A stretch of DNA of 64,000 bases from Marthasterias glacialis (Eukaryota > Echinodermata > Asteroidea > Forcipulatida > Asteriidae), in NCBI GenBank assembly GCA_911728455.2, contig OU452224.1:3348001-3412000 (forward strand). The letters are read 5' to 3'. Shown here one piece after another: positions 41,512-53,152 of this stretch; within the stretch, counting starts at the first letter, position 1, and the number at the start of each line of letters is the position of its first letter. The position numbers and the translations under genes are program-made. The notes below the pieces were generated by a model. It did not search any database, was not told the origin of the DNA, and saw only the letters and a program-made list of their open reading frames with translations.

Positions 41512-43707
41512 GATGGTCCACTGGATGGAGAGTCCGATTCTCCGGCGTGTCGTTGGGTGTAACTTAATGGGGGCTAAACCTCTTGCCACCCCGGATGTAT
41601 TGTCTTGGTCGTTTTTGGATGATCAAGTATGATTTAAACTGCCGATGAAGAGGACCTTTCAATGTAAAACATCTATGTCACAGTAACATTTAAAACAAAC
41701 ATTGGGTGTTGAACAAAGTGTTACCAAAAAGTGCGGGAAATTACCAACATTTTAAAAAGCCAAAACGTTCACTAAAACTTTCGGCCAATTAATGATAGAG
41801 CATAAAATGTTGGACCAAAAACACACTGGGTATAGAAAGGAGGGAAGGCGGATTTTCAGATCTGGAAGTGAGGATTGGAGGGGTTGATGTACGCAACAAA
41901 TACAAGTCCTGCTTAAGAAAATCATGAAGGGATGGATCTGAGGACCCGCAAACCATGTGTGAAGTATATTAGTATAAGCCGTGATCATTATTTTTAGTCG
42001 AAGTATTGGGACAACTTTTGAATCACAAGTGAGGTGCGCATCAGAAAGTTCCGGATTGGGAAGGGGTGGGGTTGAATTCCGTCAGGTTTACGTCCGTGTT
42101 GTGATTCGTTTGTAAATAGAAAGCATTAGAATACCCATATTATATCACGATGAAGCGTTAACGGGTTAGTTTTCGATTTGATAACTATTTTGATAACTAA
42201 TAAGCTTATTTAAATAATTACATCCTCGAAAGGTATTCCCGAATTCCCCAGGCAAAAGTCAACTTTGCGTGTTTACGTTTGTGTTTTCCAGTCTAGTATA
42301 GGCCTACTAAAAACCTATGGATCGGTTGTTACATTATTATTTGAGTAAATAATGTAGACTTTAAATAAGTATAAGCAATGTCAAATTCTGCAGCAGTATT
42401 TCCTAGTAAAACTACTTTTTAGTGCTTTTCAGAAAGGCCATAAGTCTTCTAGGAATTTTTGCCGTTATGCATCTTCAACTAAAACCATCATTCGGTTGTA
42501 GGTGCTTGGTCAAAAACTGGAAATAATTAAAACCGTTTGGTCGCATAAAGCGCTCCGAACGTTTTTAAATTCTTCAGTATTTTGCAAAAACGAAAAGGTT
42601 TTGCAAGAATATACTAACTGTCGTCGCGGTCCTGCAGCTTACCTGCAAAACAAGATTATTTCGGCCACCCTGTGACTGCCAGTCAAGTGTCTTTTTTTAA
42701 ATAATGATTCGCACCAAAATCCAACCCCCCCCCCCAAAAAAAAAAACAGCTTAAGAATAAATTGTTATTAAAAGTACTGGTGCATAAGTCGTGATAGAAA
42801 AGAGAACAAATTCTCCCGTTCCCCCGCACAATCAAAAGGAAATGGGAAACTGCAAAACCCGAGACCACTCACCTACCGTGGCACTCCGAAGTCTACCCTC
42901 GTAGCCTCTGATGCCAAAATGTGTTTAGTTATTTAACTGAAACAGTTGCTCTCCCCGTTTCCCTTTGCATTTTTAATCCGAGCAATCTGTGCATATGCCA
43001 CTTAATCTCAAATCAATGTGGGCATTATAATCTAGTAGACAGTGAGGCCACGGATGTATTGTGTTGGAAGTTTATGGGGCGTTAACAAATTGATAATAAT
43101 TGTGATTTTCAAACCACATGCATTCCAGTTCATTGCCAATCTTTTTTTCTTTTTTTCCTTTTTTTTTAACGGACTAGATCAATATCGCATAATTATTCGA
43201 TTTGGATTAACAATCCAAACAACAGCTAATGCTGCTGTCTCCAAGTTCACGGACAAGGGGTCAAATTTGATGAGAATATTTCTGGATATAGTCGTCATCG
43301 TTTAATTTCATTTGAAAACGAATGTTCCGTCGCAGCAGCATTCAACAGTCAAAAGTTGCAATTCAGATTCAACAATTAGCGCTCGCTGATCAAAGAAGAT
43401 CTTTCAAATTCAGTGGTCACAAAGAACATTCAACTTTCCAAGTTTGCAAAAGCCAGCAGCAAGAGGCTGGTCAACCAATCAATATTTCATCAATGGTTAA
43501 CAGGTAGTAGAAACTCAACCAAAGAATGGTGAAGTGTTTATCAACGTCTTTGTACTTAAATGTAAAAAATAAAACAAAGAAAAACAAAAAAACAACCTTA
43601 TATTGATGTGCGACAAGCACTATACACTTAGTGCTTTCCGAGTCCTGTGGAATAAAACCACGGTTACTCAGGTGGGATTCGAACCCATGACACCGAAGCA
43701 GCGGCGT

Positions 43708-43752
43708 AGCCGGGGGGGGGGGGGCCCCGGGCCCCCCCCCCCCCCCCCCACA
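43708..43752. repeat. G-run / C-run block
   Basis: A run of about 13 G is followed by mixed CCCCGGG and a run of about 18 C. Prone to assembly error and able to form a hairpin. Confidence 0.9.
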
Positions 43753-46700
43753 TACACACACACACTTCCAGTGCCAACCAGAATATGATGAGATGTGTGT
43801 TCAAAGATTTGTTTAACCAAATCTTTACTGTGCTTTGGCAGGCACACGTTCATGTTTTTCTTCAGTCTTGGTAGAGGACGTGGAGGGAGGACGGGATACC
43901 AATAAATAAAATGCATAATAATTTTGATTCTTTGTGTTGAAATAACAAGGGGAATAAGCTGAATTGATTCTAACGAGTACTGGTCCGGATTCTAAATCCT
44001 ATAACGTTGCCAGGTGGTCATCTACTTTATTTAAAAATAAATCGAAATAAATTGATTAGGCCAGTATTGTGTGTTTTGTTTTCACCAAGGCTCTGCGGGG
44101 AAATTCACTTATTAAAGGCGAAAGCGAAATTCTTCCAGTAAAATAAACGTTGGGTAGAAAGTTTTCTCGTAATGTTAAAAAAAACCCCAAAAACCACCCT
44201 CCGAATCTGCAAGGTAGAGTAACGTTTATCTTGACGATGCATTCAACATTTATTGGTTGGTAAATAACGTCACATCGCGACCGAGGTAAGACCTCTTTAA
44301 AATAAAGTGGAGTTTTTTTGTATAAAACAAAACAATCAATATTTCCAAGGTATTCAACGACGTTTGCACAAAAGCGAGACAATGACATATAATAGTCGGA
44401 TTCCTTCTTATGTGGTCAGAGTTGTCATTTCCCTTGTGTATAAAGACTACAAGGAACATGACCAGCAGTATATAGTTTTGATTTTATACACTTAAGTAAA
44501 TTTGCAATGGTCCAAATGTTCAGAAAGAAAATTGAACTCATCTTCCCAAGCAATATATAAACTCTAAAGGTGTCCATTTATTGACGTATTGTAAATGAAA
44601 ATAAATAGCTTGAATGGATAATGTTTAATTCACCAGGTGCAGCGGATATTGTTTGCAAGGTCAAAAACGACTGCCTTTGTCTTAATTGAAATTTTATAGA
44701 TCCAAGTGGATATTGATCCAAAAATAGCTGACGTTTCATGCTCAATTGATATTAATCTTCTACACCATTGTTTGTCAGTGACGTTTTGTCCAATGTCCAA
44801 CCAAAGCCTTTCAAAACGGTGTTGTGATTTCACTGGTCCCCATGGTTGTTTTCTTTGGTCTATTTTTGTTCTTTTTCAAAACCAGATGGCTCACCGAAGT
44901 CAGTCAAATCTCACTGAAATACAAGACAAGACGAAAGCCGGTTTCTCACAGAGAAATACCGCAATTTTCTGAACACAAAATGTAAGAAGTTTTATACTTC
45001 AACCACTTCAACTTTTGAACTTTTGAACTAAAAGAAAAACCCAACAAAATCTTAAGGTATTAATTACGGCTGGCTCCCAACCGATCTTGGTCGCATATAC
45101 AATATTTCCTTCCGATAACCTTCATAAAGTTTGAACTGGTTATAGACGAACCCAAACCAGTACCTCTATTTGGTTCAAAAAATGTCATAGTCCAAGAACC
45201 CTTTATTTCAAAAATATGCCAACTAAAAATGCCCACTATTTCAGCATAATCAGAAACTTTCAGAAACAATGAAAAAGTTTGTTCCCCGAGTCTATAGTAT
45301 TTGGCAGTTAAGCCGTTGACAACGAAGGGGTTGGACCCCCATTCGAATCTCATCTTGGACCCAAACCTCGTTTTTACACATTATGGTGTATCCCTTGTAC
45401 GGATAACATTTTTTTCAGTGTCTTCTCTCTATTCGTTTGTATGTTTACTTTTCCAACCTGCGACCTACAACATTCAGCCAGGCACATTTTGAAATTTCCA
45501 TCACCAGAAAAATTTAGATAATTTACCAACTGAATTACATCGGGGTTAAGCAAAACAGAAACTATTTCTAATAACCGATGCAAATGTGTAACCTTGAAAT
45601 TTGCAAAAAAAAGTTACATGAAATCTGTATTCTTATACTCGTGAAAATGAAATCACTTTATCATCACTTTTCAAAATAAAATTTCCTTCAGTTAATTGGA
45701 ACAGCAATGAAATTCGGAAAGAACAACCAGGAGTGCATGAATATTGGGCAGCACATTACCGACCCCTCCTCCTTGCAAACCTCCACGCCCAACTCAGCCC
45801 CCATCGGACTACCCCCTGAGTTGGCTATAACACAAGCCCACCAGACAACTCATAAACGCAATAGACCGCAATAGTGCTAAAGCTAACCCTGGAAATGACG
45901 AACCTATTGTTAAATGATGTTCAATAGAATCACATCAACTCAGGAAACAACAAAATTAGTTCCTGATATTTTTGCCCCAGTGGTTTCTCTCCGGACAACT
46001 GTCGTGACAAAGACACCTGACACCGGGAATTTTAAGTCCATAACCTACGCACATAGGTTCTTTGTCTCAGTTGTACAGTCTGCTGAATTGTTTCTTTTGT
46101 TTTGTATCGATTGCACTATTCAAAAATTCTATTAATACAACTTAATACAAATTCCCCATCGAAAACAGATCGGTACAATTGATTTTCTTCCAAAGCACGC
46201 AAGGTTCCCAAAGCTCCATGATAATTACGAGGTCGCATCTTGTTCGTAAAAAGAACTTTCGAAGTTCGACCATAATATGCTACTCAAGCACCGCTGTCGT
46301 TTATGCAAATTTCAGAACCAAATTAACAAATCACAGTGGTTTGTGGAACTTGCGTCACAGATACATGTATATCGTACGTGACCAATGATGTCGATAATGA
46401 CGCGTGGGGAATGGGGCGTGGCTTTACTGTCATACCGTTGGCTCAATGTTAGGGGAAGGACGTGGCGCAGTTCATTGCAGACGCCGCTCGTCACCATTAC
46501 CCGACGACTGTTTCTGTGGCACAAAACGATCTATAGTACCCGTACCTAGTTTTACAACGCGGGAGCCGCTCAAAGGCGATCTTTCGTGGCATACTAAGTT
46601 ATCGTTATTTTAAAACACCAGTAATGAGAAGTTTAAAAACATGTTAAGACATAGATTACATCTTCCGTAACAAGACCTTTATAAACAAAAGGTGTAGTTT

Positions 46701-47856
46701 ACGATTTCAATGGACAACTTATTGCATCTAACTTTAACCTTTGAACCCTGTAAAACGACCTGCACAAATATGATAGCCACAAACCAAACCCCCCTATTTA
46801 TCAGTTTTGGCTTCAATAACTTTATCCACAACTTCTCGACATTCATTTTACCACTCCTTGGAGGGTCAAGGGTTAAGCATCTATGAACAACAATTTGTGC
46901 AGCAGGACCTTTATGGGTCTAATTCGATACACCTTTAAGCGGCATGCAAGCACTTTTTATTCAGTGAAATACAAATTATAACATGTCAGAATTTGAAAAC
47001 TGCTCTCAGTTTTTGAAAAACGTTTTGAAAATAAAGCCGAGGTAATTGTCTGGTTCCCTTTGAAAAAAAACAATGGGTAGTGGGAAAGTTGATACAAAAA
47101 CATGATAGACACAGACTAGTTTGTCCAACAGTTTTTTTTAAATTTAACTATTTATTAGTACAAACTATTACTTGATGGTAAACTATACCCTTCCAACAAA
47201 AACAAACTATTTTTTTTTTAAATGACTACATCTTTGAAAGTGACATTAAAAATCAATTCACCATTAACAAATTATCATAAATATAAATAATTTATCCAAA
47301 TCTCCCAAATTATACAAGTTCATATGTTAGCATAGCCACAAAATTGTATTTACAAAATGTAATATTTCATTGTCCTTTTAAATATTCCATATTTAGTCAC
47401 ATATATGATTCACCCTTAAATCTAAAGAAAACGGGAAACAAAAAATTGTCTAGTAAGAAAAGAAACATTCTGGCAGTACTAAGTTACCAATGAGTCAGTC
47501 TGCAATACGGACAGAAACAAAATGCCAAATCAAATTTAAACAATGTTATTCATGCATCAAAAGTTATCTTTTGTTTTGAAAAATAAAGAATTTCTTGATG
47601 GGTTGTATTTCAACAAAACTGGAAGCAGGGCATACATATATACTCTTTTTCTTTTCTTTTGAGCAACACACTTCTTGTTTCTCTTCATCCAGGAGTGAAC
47701 AGCTACATTATGTGTGTGTAGAGACTGTTACTGGATTCAATTTGGCTACCAGTTCTGCATACTCCTAAGGAGTTGAGATGAGAAATTCAGGGGTAGTAAT
47801 AATGAAAAGCATTTTGGCAGTTGGTTAAAAAATAATGCTTCTTGATGATTTTCAGC

Positions 47857-48185
47857 CTCCATTATATTTTTCCAATCCTGTGTACGTGGTTTTGAAGTTT
47901 TTATCACACAGTAAAACAACCAGTTCAATAATTTGTGTTAAAGGTGCCACCAAGTCAGGTTTTCCCTGAACAACTTGACCTCACCCTTGACCTCCATCAT
48001 ACTTTTCCAATCCTGTGTATGTTGTTTTGAAGTTGTTATCGCACAGTAAAAACAACCAGTTCAATAATATGTCTTAAAGGTGTCGCACACAGTAAAACAA
48101 CCAGTTCAATCATTTGCGTTAAAGGTGTCATCAAGTCAGGTTGTCCCTGAACAACTTAGTACATTCAACTCTCACCCTTGACCTC
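47857..48185. repeat. Imperfect direct duplication of about 135 bp
   Basis: CCAATCCTGTGTA.GT.GTTTTG, CACAGTAAAACAACCAGTTC and AAGTCAGGTT.TCCCTGAACA recur in order two to three times. Confidence 0.8.
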
Positions 48186-49210
48186 CGTGTGGCTTAAAGT
48201 ATCAGGGCAAAATCAGATCAAAGAAAATGCTCACCATAATACGAAATGCATGCGACTGTTTGCAGAGCTTGTTTCTTGTACAGAAAAGTGTGACCTGTAC
48301 AGTGCTCCACAAGTGTCATGCCACTATCCACATAAAGAGATAACACATCTCAATTCACCATCTCAGTCATCTTGGTGAGATATACAATCTTGTTATCTGG
48401 AAAAGTTGTATGGCACTTCTGGAGCTCTGTAGACCTGACACCATCTTTAAAAATGAACTCTCTAAAAAAAGGTTTTAAAACCAAGGTGTATGTTTTAAGT
48501 TATTTTACATTATTGCATTAGTAAATTTTGTTCTTCTTCTGAGATAGCCTTTATGTTTGCTGGAGTTGTTAAATAATCACTTACTCTATATACATTATAT
48601 TCATTCTCGATGACATCGTACCAAATTTTGCAGCTCAAATTTTAGTCTGGTTTATGCCATTGTCTAATTATTGATTCATGAAAATAATGTGGAAATTTTT
48701 GTAATCTAATGACAGATGGGCTGATGCAGAATAGCTGAACAAAACATGGGCAACAGGTCCAAGACCAGGGCAACAAAGGCCAGGGCTGTTTAGGACACCT
48801 TGGATAGGACGCCAAGAGCTCAAAACAGCGCCCTCACTGAGGTCAAAGAAAGACGTCTCATTGGTAGACAGTTGTGTGTGGTTCATGCACATGTGTGTGT
48901 CACCAATTTCTCAACCTCAGTGATAGCGGCGTATCAAAGGGAACTATATAGATATAACAACAAAATGTTTGATCAGTTAGCTACAATGTCTTGTGATGCT
49001 CACACTTTTAAGTAACAACTAAACACATCTATTCCTTTTTCTTAAAAGAACTGTCCGGACAATCACAAGTCCCCACCCCAATCTCCACTAGGAAACAAAA
49101 AAAAGAGTGAATAAATCCAGGGACATTGGCTTAACAGGACCCTATTTGGGCATTCTTACCATGACGGCAAAATCAAAGTAAACACCACAATATTTTTATT
49201 GTAACCAAAT

Positions 49211-49556
49211 AAGCCATTTGCGAGTTAGATTTGAATAATGTCTGGCACGACTTGCTTCGTCACAGGTTCCAGCTTAAATTTGAATTCCTCAGACTATAGA
49301 GCCTGTTGCTATGTCGCCTGGCTTGGGGCGAGCTTTTGTGCGGCAACCTCCAGATGAGCAAAACCCTGGTACAATATCGTGCCACAGACATTCATTCAGA
49401 GCTGTGTATGGGTTTTTGGCGTGTCTTCCGTAACTACGCAAAAGCCTGCCTATGTGACACAGCAACTGTCGCTATAGTCTGAGGAATTCATATTTAAGCG
49501 ACCGGTAATTTGTGACTATGCAAGTCATCATACCAAACATTATTCGCAAATGGCTT
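49211..49556. mobile_element. Fold-back MITE with arms of about 110 bp
   Basis: AAGCCATTTGCGA ... AATTCCTCAGACTATAG on the left faces CTATAGTCTGAGGAATT ... TCGCAAATGGCTT on the right; the loop is about 120 bp. Confidence 0.87.
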
Positions 49557-50350
49557 CCTGGTCTTGTGGGTGATAATTAAAAGGATGTCTGGTGCAGTGC
49601 TAAATCAATCAAAACCAGAGGTAGAAATTTTGTAGGAATGGTAACACATACAAGCAAATTATAAATCCAGAAGTTGCACCACAAAGATTGATTTGAAGTT
49701 GGCAAATAACCAAACGATAAACCTTCATGGGTTTTCCCCCAAAATCGCCTGTGCTCAAAATGGTCAAGCTTTTGCTCTGAACAAATTCCCAACGATACTT
49801 TTGACATCTTAAAAATACTCGGTATTCATTTTAAATACAACTGCAGATAAATATAACGCATTGACATACCTTAATACTGGTTATAGCCATGTAAACGCCA
49901 GAACAAAATGTACAAGTGAATACATAATAAATTAAAATTAAAAGAATGCCATATTTTCTTCCCTCTCCTCCCCCCTCCCCAAAAAGATAGATAAAATCAG
50001 GAACAAAATCAGGTAGAAGTTGGCATTTTAACAAAATCATCATTGACCGATATCCGCCTGACTGCTGATCGTCACAGTACATAAACACTGTTCCTGTCTG
50101 AGCTAATGCAGTAGTCATTGATGCATTACAATAAACATTTGTTGTTTTACTGCCTAGCAAATAAACAAATCCCAACAAACTTTCCGTCCGTTTTCCGTCT
50201 GATATAACTATTACCGAGATTATAAAGAAAGACACTAACTTGTCATTCATCTGCAGGTTTCCCCCCAGTAGTTAGGCATTTACGTATGTGTGGTCTATGG
50301 GAAATCCCATAGTTAGGCAGATATGGGTTCAACATAAATACAAAAAGAGA

Positions 50351-50847
50351 AGGACCGTTAGACTGATTCCTGGTCCCTACATCGTTCTCTTCTGACTGTA
50401 TATAGGGACCAGTAGCTACTAGTGATATTGCGCTTTTGATAGGCCCTCGATTGCGTGGGCGCAGGAATAATTTTCTAGTTTTAGAGATGACGTTTGTGAC
50501 ATGTGCATGTTGTTGTTTGACACTAGCACACGTGTGTATCGTAACCCTTCACCTGGACATATAGTGATCCAACCTTCAACATCAAAATTCAAGTTAACTT
50601 AAACATTAAACAACATCTTAACGATGTTAGTCTGCACGATGGAAGATTCTGAGACTCTGTGCCCATCAAGTTTTGTGTAAAGGCCGCATTGCATTATGGG
50701 ATACGTTAGACCTATATGCTAATTATAATTAGCATACACCTGGCAGAATTCTACCAGGTGTATGCTAAATTTCATTACCCGCTACCGGTCCCAATATTCA
50801 GTCAGAACGTAAATAATGTAGGGACCGGGAACCAGTCTAAAGGACCG
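50351..50847. mobile_element. TIR element of about 500 bp with internal cruciforms
   Basis: The left end GGACCGTTAGACTGATTCCT GGTCCC faces GGGACCGGGAACCAGTCTAA AGGACC. Internal overlapping palindromes lie at 50716-50735 and 50730-50767. Confidence 0.75.
50716..50767. repeat. Two overlapping palindromes
   Basis: ATGCTAATTATAATTAGCAT is a perfect 20-bp palindrome. Its right half also opens TAGCATACACCTGG...CCAGGTGTATGCTA, a second hairpin, so two cruciforms compete for the same bases. Confidence 0.9.
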
Positions 50848-50943
50848 TGTACAACAATGATCAATAGAGGGCGCACTCTATCCGAACCCTTGTCAAAGTA
50901 TTTCATTTTTTGTTGTTGATTCAAGCGATAAAGTAATCAATAA

Positions 50944-51090
50944 TAATGGGAGACTTTTGCACACCAGGTGGTTACATACCAGGTATGTTTCCCTTGTTTA
51001 CGTGAATCTCATTGTTTCAGAGAACAATGGATTTACCTGTTAAGTCTGCTGCCACCTGGTGTCCCCAACTGCCTCCCAGTCTGGCAATAA
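50944..51090. mobile_element. MITE, same family as 551-701
   Basis: Opens AATGGGAGACTTTTGCACAC and CAGGTGGTT; closes GCTGCCACCTGGTGTCCCC. Shares the AACAATGGATTTACCTGTTAAG core with the other copy. Confidence 0.65.
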
Positions 51091-51378
51091 ATATTACCAA
51101 TGATGCACATAGCCTTTATCTCTTTAAAAATTAAGCTGTTACAGTTCGCACTACACACCCTGCTTTTGCTGCTATTTAACAAATAATGTCCAATGATTAA
51201 AACAAAGAACAGAATTTGAGAAACGGTTGCAACTGTTTCAACATGGACAGTCTGCAACTCCAAGTCTGACCTATGACCCTTTTAGTCTGAACTGGCCAAG
51301 GATGCGTGTTGCAGTTGTTTGAAGCATGGCGGGAGGAATCCTTCCAATGTTAGTGTAGAAAAGTTAGGACAAACATAG

Positions 51379-51525
51379 GCCCTTTGCGGAACCACGGCTT
51401 GGGCTTGGGCTTGGGCTTAGGCTCCGTCAGTTATTTCAAAACCGTGCGCTTTCTTTACAGGGCTTCAAACAGGCAGACAGAGCCCAAGCCGGAGCCCAAT
51501 ATCAAGCCGTGGTTTCGTAAACGGC
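51379..51525. mobile_element. TIR MITE with GGGCTT repeats
   Basis: GGCCCTTTGCGGAACCACGG CTTG faces CAAGCCGTGGTTTCGTAAAC GGCC. Near the left end is a (GGGCTT)n tract, mirrored by GAGCCC/AAGCCC at the right. Confidence 0.82.
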
Positions 51526-52358
51526 CACAGATTCAACGCATGCTCATTAGTCAATAGATACACCTTACAGGTTATTTACACAAACACCATTCTTATAAAA
51601 CATGTCCTTAAAATCTGTAAACAATGTTAATTGAACAAATTTATAGTACTCTAAAATTAAATTTTTGAAAACTTGTCATGAAGCTGTATATTGTTGATGG
51701 CTATTTGTTTGCGCTTGAAAATAATAGTGTCCAATATAATATTTCAATACAGCTGTAGGTGCATTTGTCCGAACACTTCTAAGTTCAAAAGAGCGAATGT
51801 ACAGGAGAATCATATTGGCCCAATTCCCCTGACGTCATCATCACAATAATCTTGGTTGCGCCATTTTTGGAGTCAATGTCCCTGTGTGTTATACAATGTA
51901 GTGCGCTTTATAGGCCTCACGGCATTTTATACACACTTACAATAATGTTTACGTGAAGTTTGACTTCCAAAATGGTGAGCCTGGTAGACAGCAGCCACAT
52001 GTGACATTGGTGCAAGGGATCAATACAAGAAACATATAACATTAACTGGTACCCTGCCAACAACAAAATAAAAAATAATAATAATTGATTGCACGTAGAG
52101 AAGTGTGCATTAACAACAACTTTTGTGTCAGCAGTCCAACTTGCTTTGTCTAGTTCCCTGTCTGCTTGAACAATTTTGAACTTCTGATAATCATTATACA
52201 TACCAGAAGCCAGACTATTCTATACTCCAGCCTCACTTTGATTACACTGATCTGACTAGGACACAAACAAGATGTCTGCATCTGTATAATTTCAATGGAA
52301 ATAGAACCTGGAGAACGCCGAGCTCTACCGCCCTCTTTGTCCGCCGTGGACACAGCGT

Positions 52359-52535
52359 AAAGGCTGGTTTATAGTTCGTCTCGCGATGATAATCGCTGGA
52401 TGCTGTGATCGCTGGACGCTGAGCCTTTTCATTGCAGTCTATAGTCGCTGAGGCATCAGTGTGGACTATAAACCGCGTTGTGCATCAATTTTACTGTCGC
52501 GCGACCATCGCACAACCGACTATAAACCAGCCTTA
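52359..52535. mobile_element. TIR MITE with AAGGCTGGTTTATAGT ends
   Basis: AAAGGCTGGTTTATAGTTCG at the left faces CGACTATAAACCAGCCTTA at the right; about 177 bp. Confidence 0.85.
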
Positions 52536-52683
52536 ACGATTTTACGTGACGTGTGTATGGCAAAATGATACATTAAAGTACTTCACAATTCACTATGCAA
52601 ATTTTGGCGTACTCTTGTGTCATGTGATATAATTTTGTCATACACAAGTAAAAACACAGTGCATGAAAATGGCACCTCTCCAA

Positions 52684-52877
52684 TGGCCAATTTCATAGAG
52701 CTGCATAAGCACAATAAGTAGCTAAGCACAAAACAAATTTTGGTCACCAGGACTAGGTTACCAGCCAAAACACCATTTCACATGTACAACTTGTGACTGG
52801 TTTCCAGCTATAATCCCCCCAGCAGAAAATTATTCAGCAATATTTTCTACTTAAGCAGCTCTATGAAATTGGTCCCA
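52684..52877. mobile_element. Fold-back MITE family D, complete copy
   Basis: Left arm TGGCCAATTTCATAGAGCTG, right arm CAGCTCTATGAAATTGGTCC. Lies 200 bp downstream of the TMEM181 stop, so probably within or just past its 3' UTR. Confidence 0.8.
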
Positions 52878-53079
52878 GATTCTACTCCCAATGATAATTT
52901 CTCTGTATGTTATCATTGGTGGGTACCAGGAAGTAAACATTGCTTATGTAAATACAAATAAAATAAAAAAAAAACCTGGTTCCAACCTGTAAACTTCCAG
53001 TCTGTTTTAGAAGCTAGTACTTTTTATCTCACCCTTGGAAGCACTTCCTATTTAATGTCAAAGGTCGTCGCCATGGTGA

Positions 53080-53152
53080 TTACTCGTCCTCACTCTCCTG
53101 GTAGTGGGTGCCGTTTTGCAAAGGTCTCGTCGTATTATCGTCACTGTCAGAA
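53080..53152 (-). CDS. TMEM181: TMEM181 exon g with stop codon
   Basis: Phase 2 in. Encodes SDSDDNTTRPLQNGTHYQES then EDE and a TAA stop at 53082-53080. The PLQNG and acidic terminus match vertebrate TMEM181 ends. I see no convincing AATAAA on the minus strand immediately downstream, so the 3' UTR end is not assigned. Confidence 0.9.

Larger units (their letters stand above)
41512..53079. other. Intergenic region between TMEM181 stop and adhesive-gene start
   Basis: 11.6 kb without a convincing coding exon: open frames are short, lack domain motifs and sit in AT-rich DNA. It contains the minus-strand promoter and possible 5' UTR of the adhesive gene on its left and the TMEM181 3' UTR on its right; neither transcript end can be fixed. 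Fold-back elements are listed separately. A G/C homopolymer block lies at 43708-43752. 44000-47800 is mostly AT-rich with no structure I recognise. Confidence 0.6.

Noticed and set aside
41630-41640. TTTAAAT as TATA box of the adhesive gene (minus strand)
   Set aside because: The position, about 120 nt before the ATG, is plausible, but one AT-rich hexamer in AT-rich DNA is not enough evidence.
42600-42890. Possible 5' UTR exon(s) with donors GTAAGC and GTGAGT on the minus strand
   Set aside because: The donor matches are good, but there is no acceptor or coding evidence to link them to exon 1.
44056-44388. 110-residue minus-strand open frame in the intergenic region
   Set aside because: No recognisable motif, and AT-rich DNA with no flanking coding exons.
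49831-50250. 139-residue minus-strand open frame as a gene
   Set aside because: No domain motif, no splice context and low-complexity composition (runs of G and E from a C/T-rich tract).
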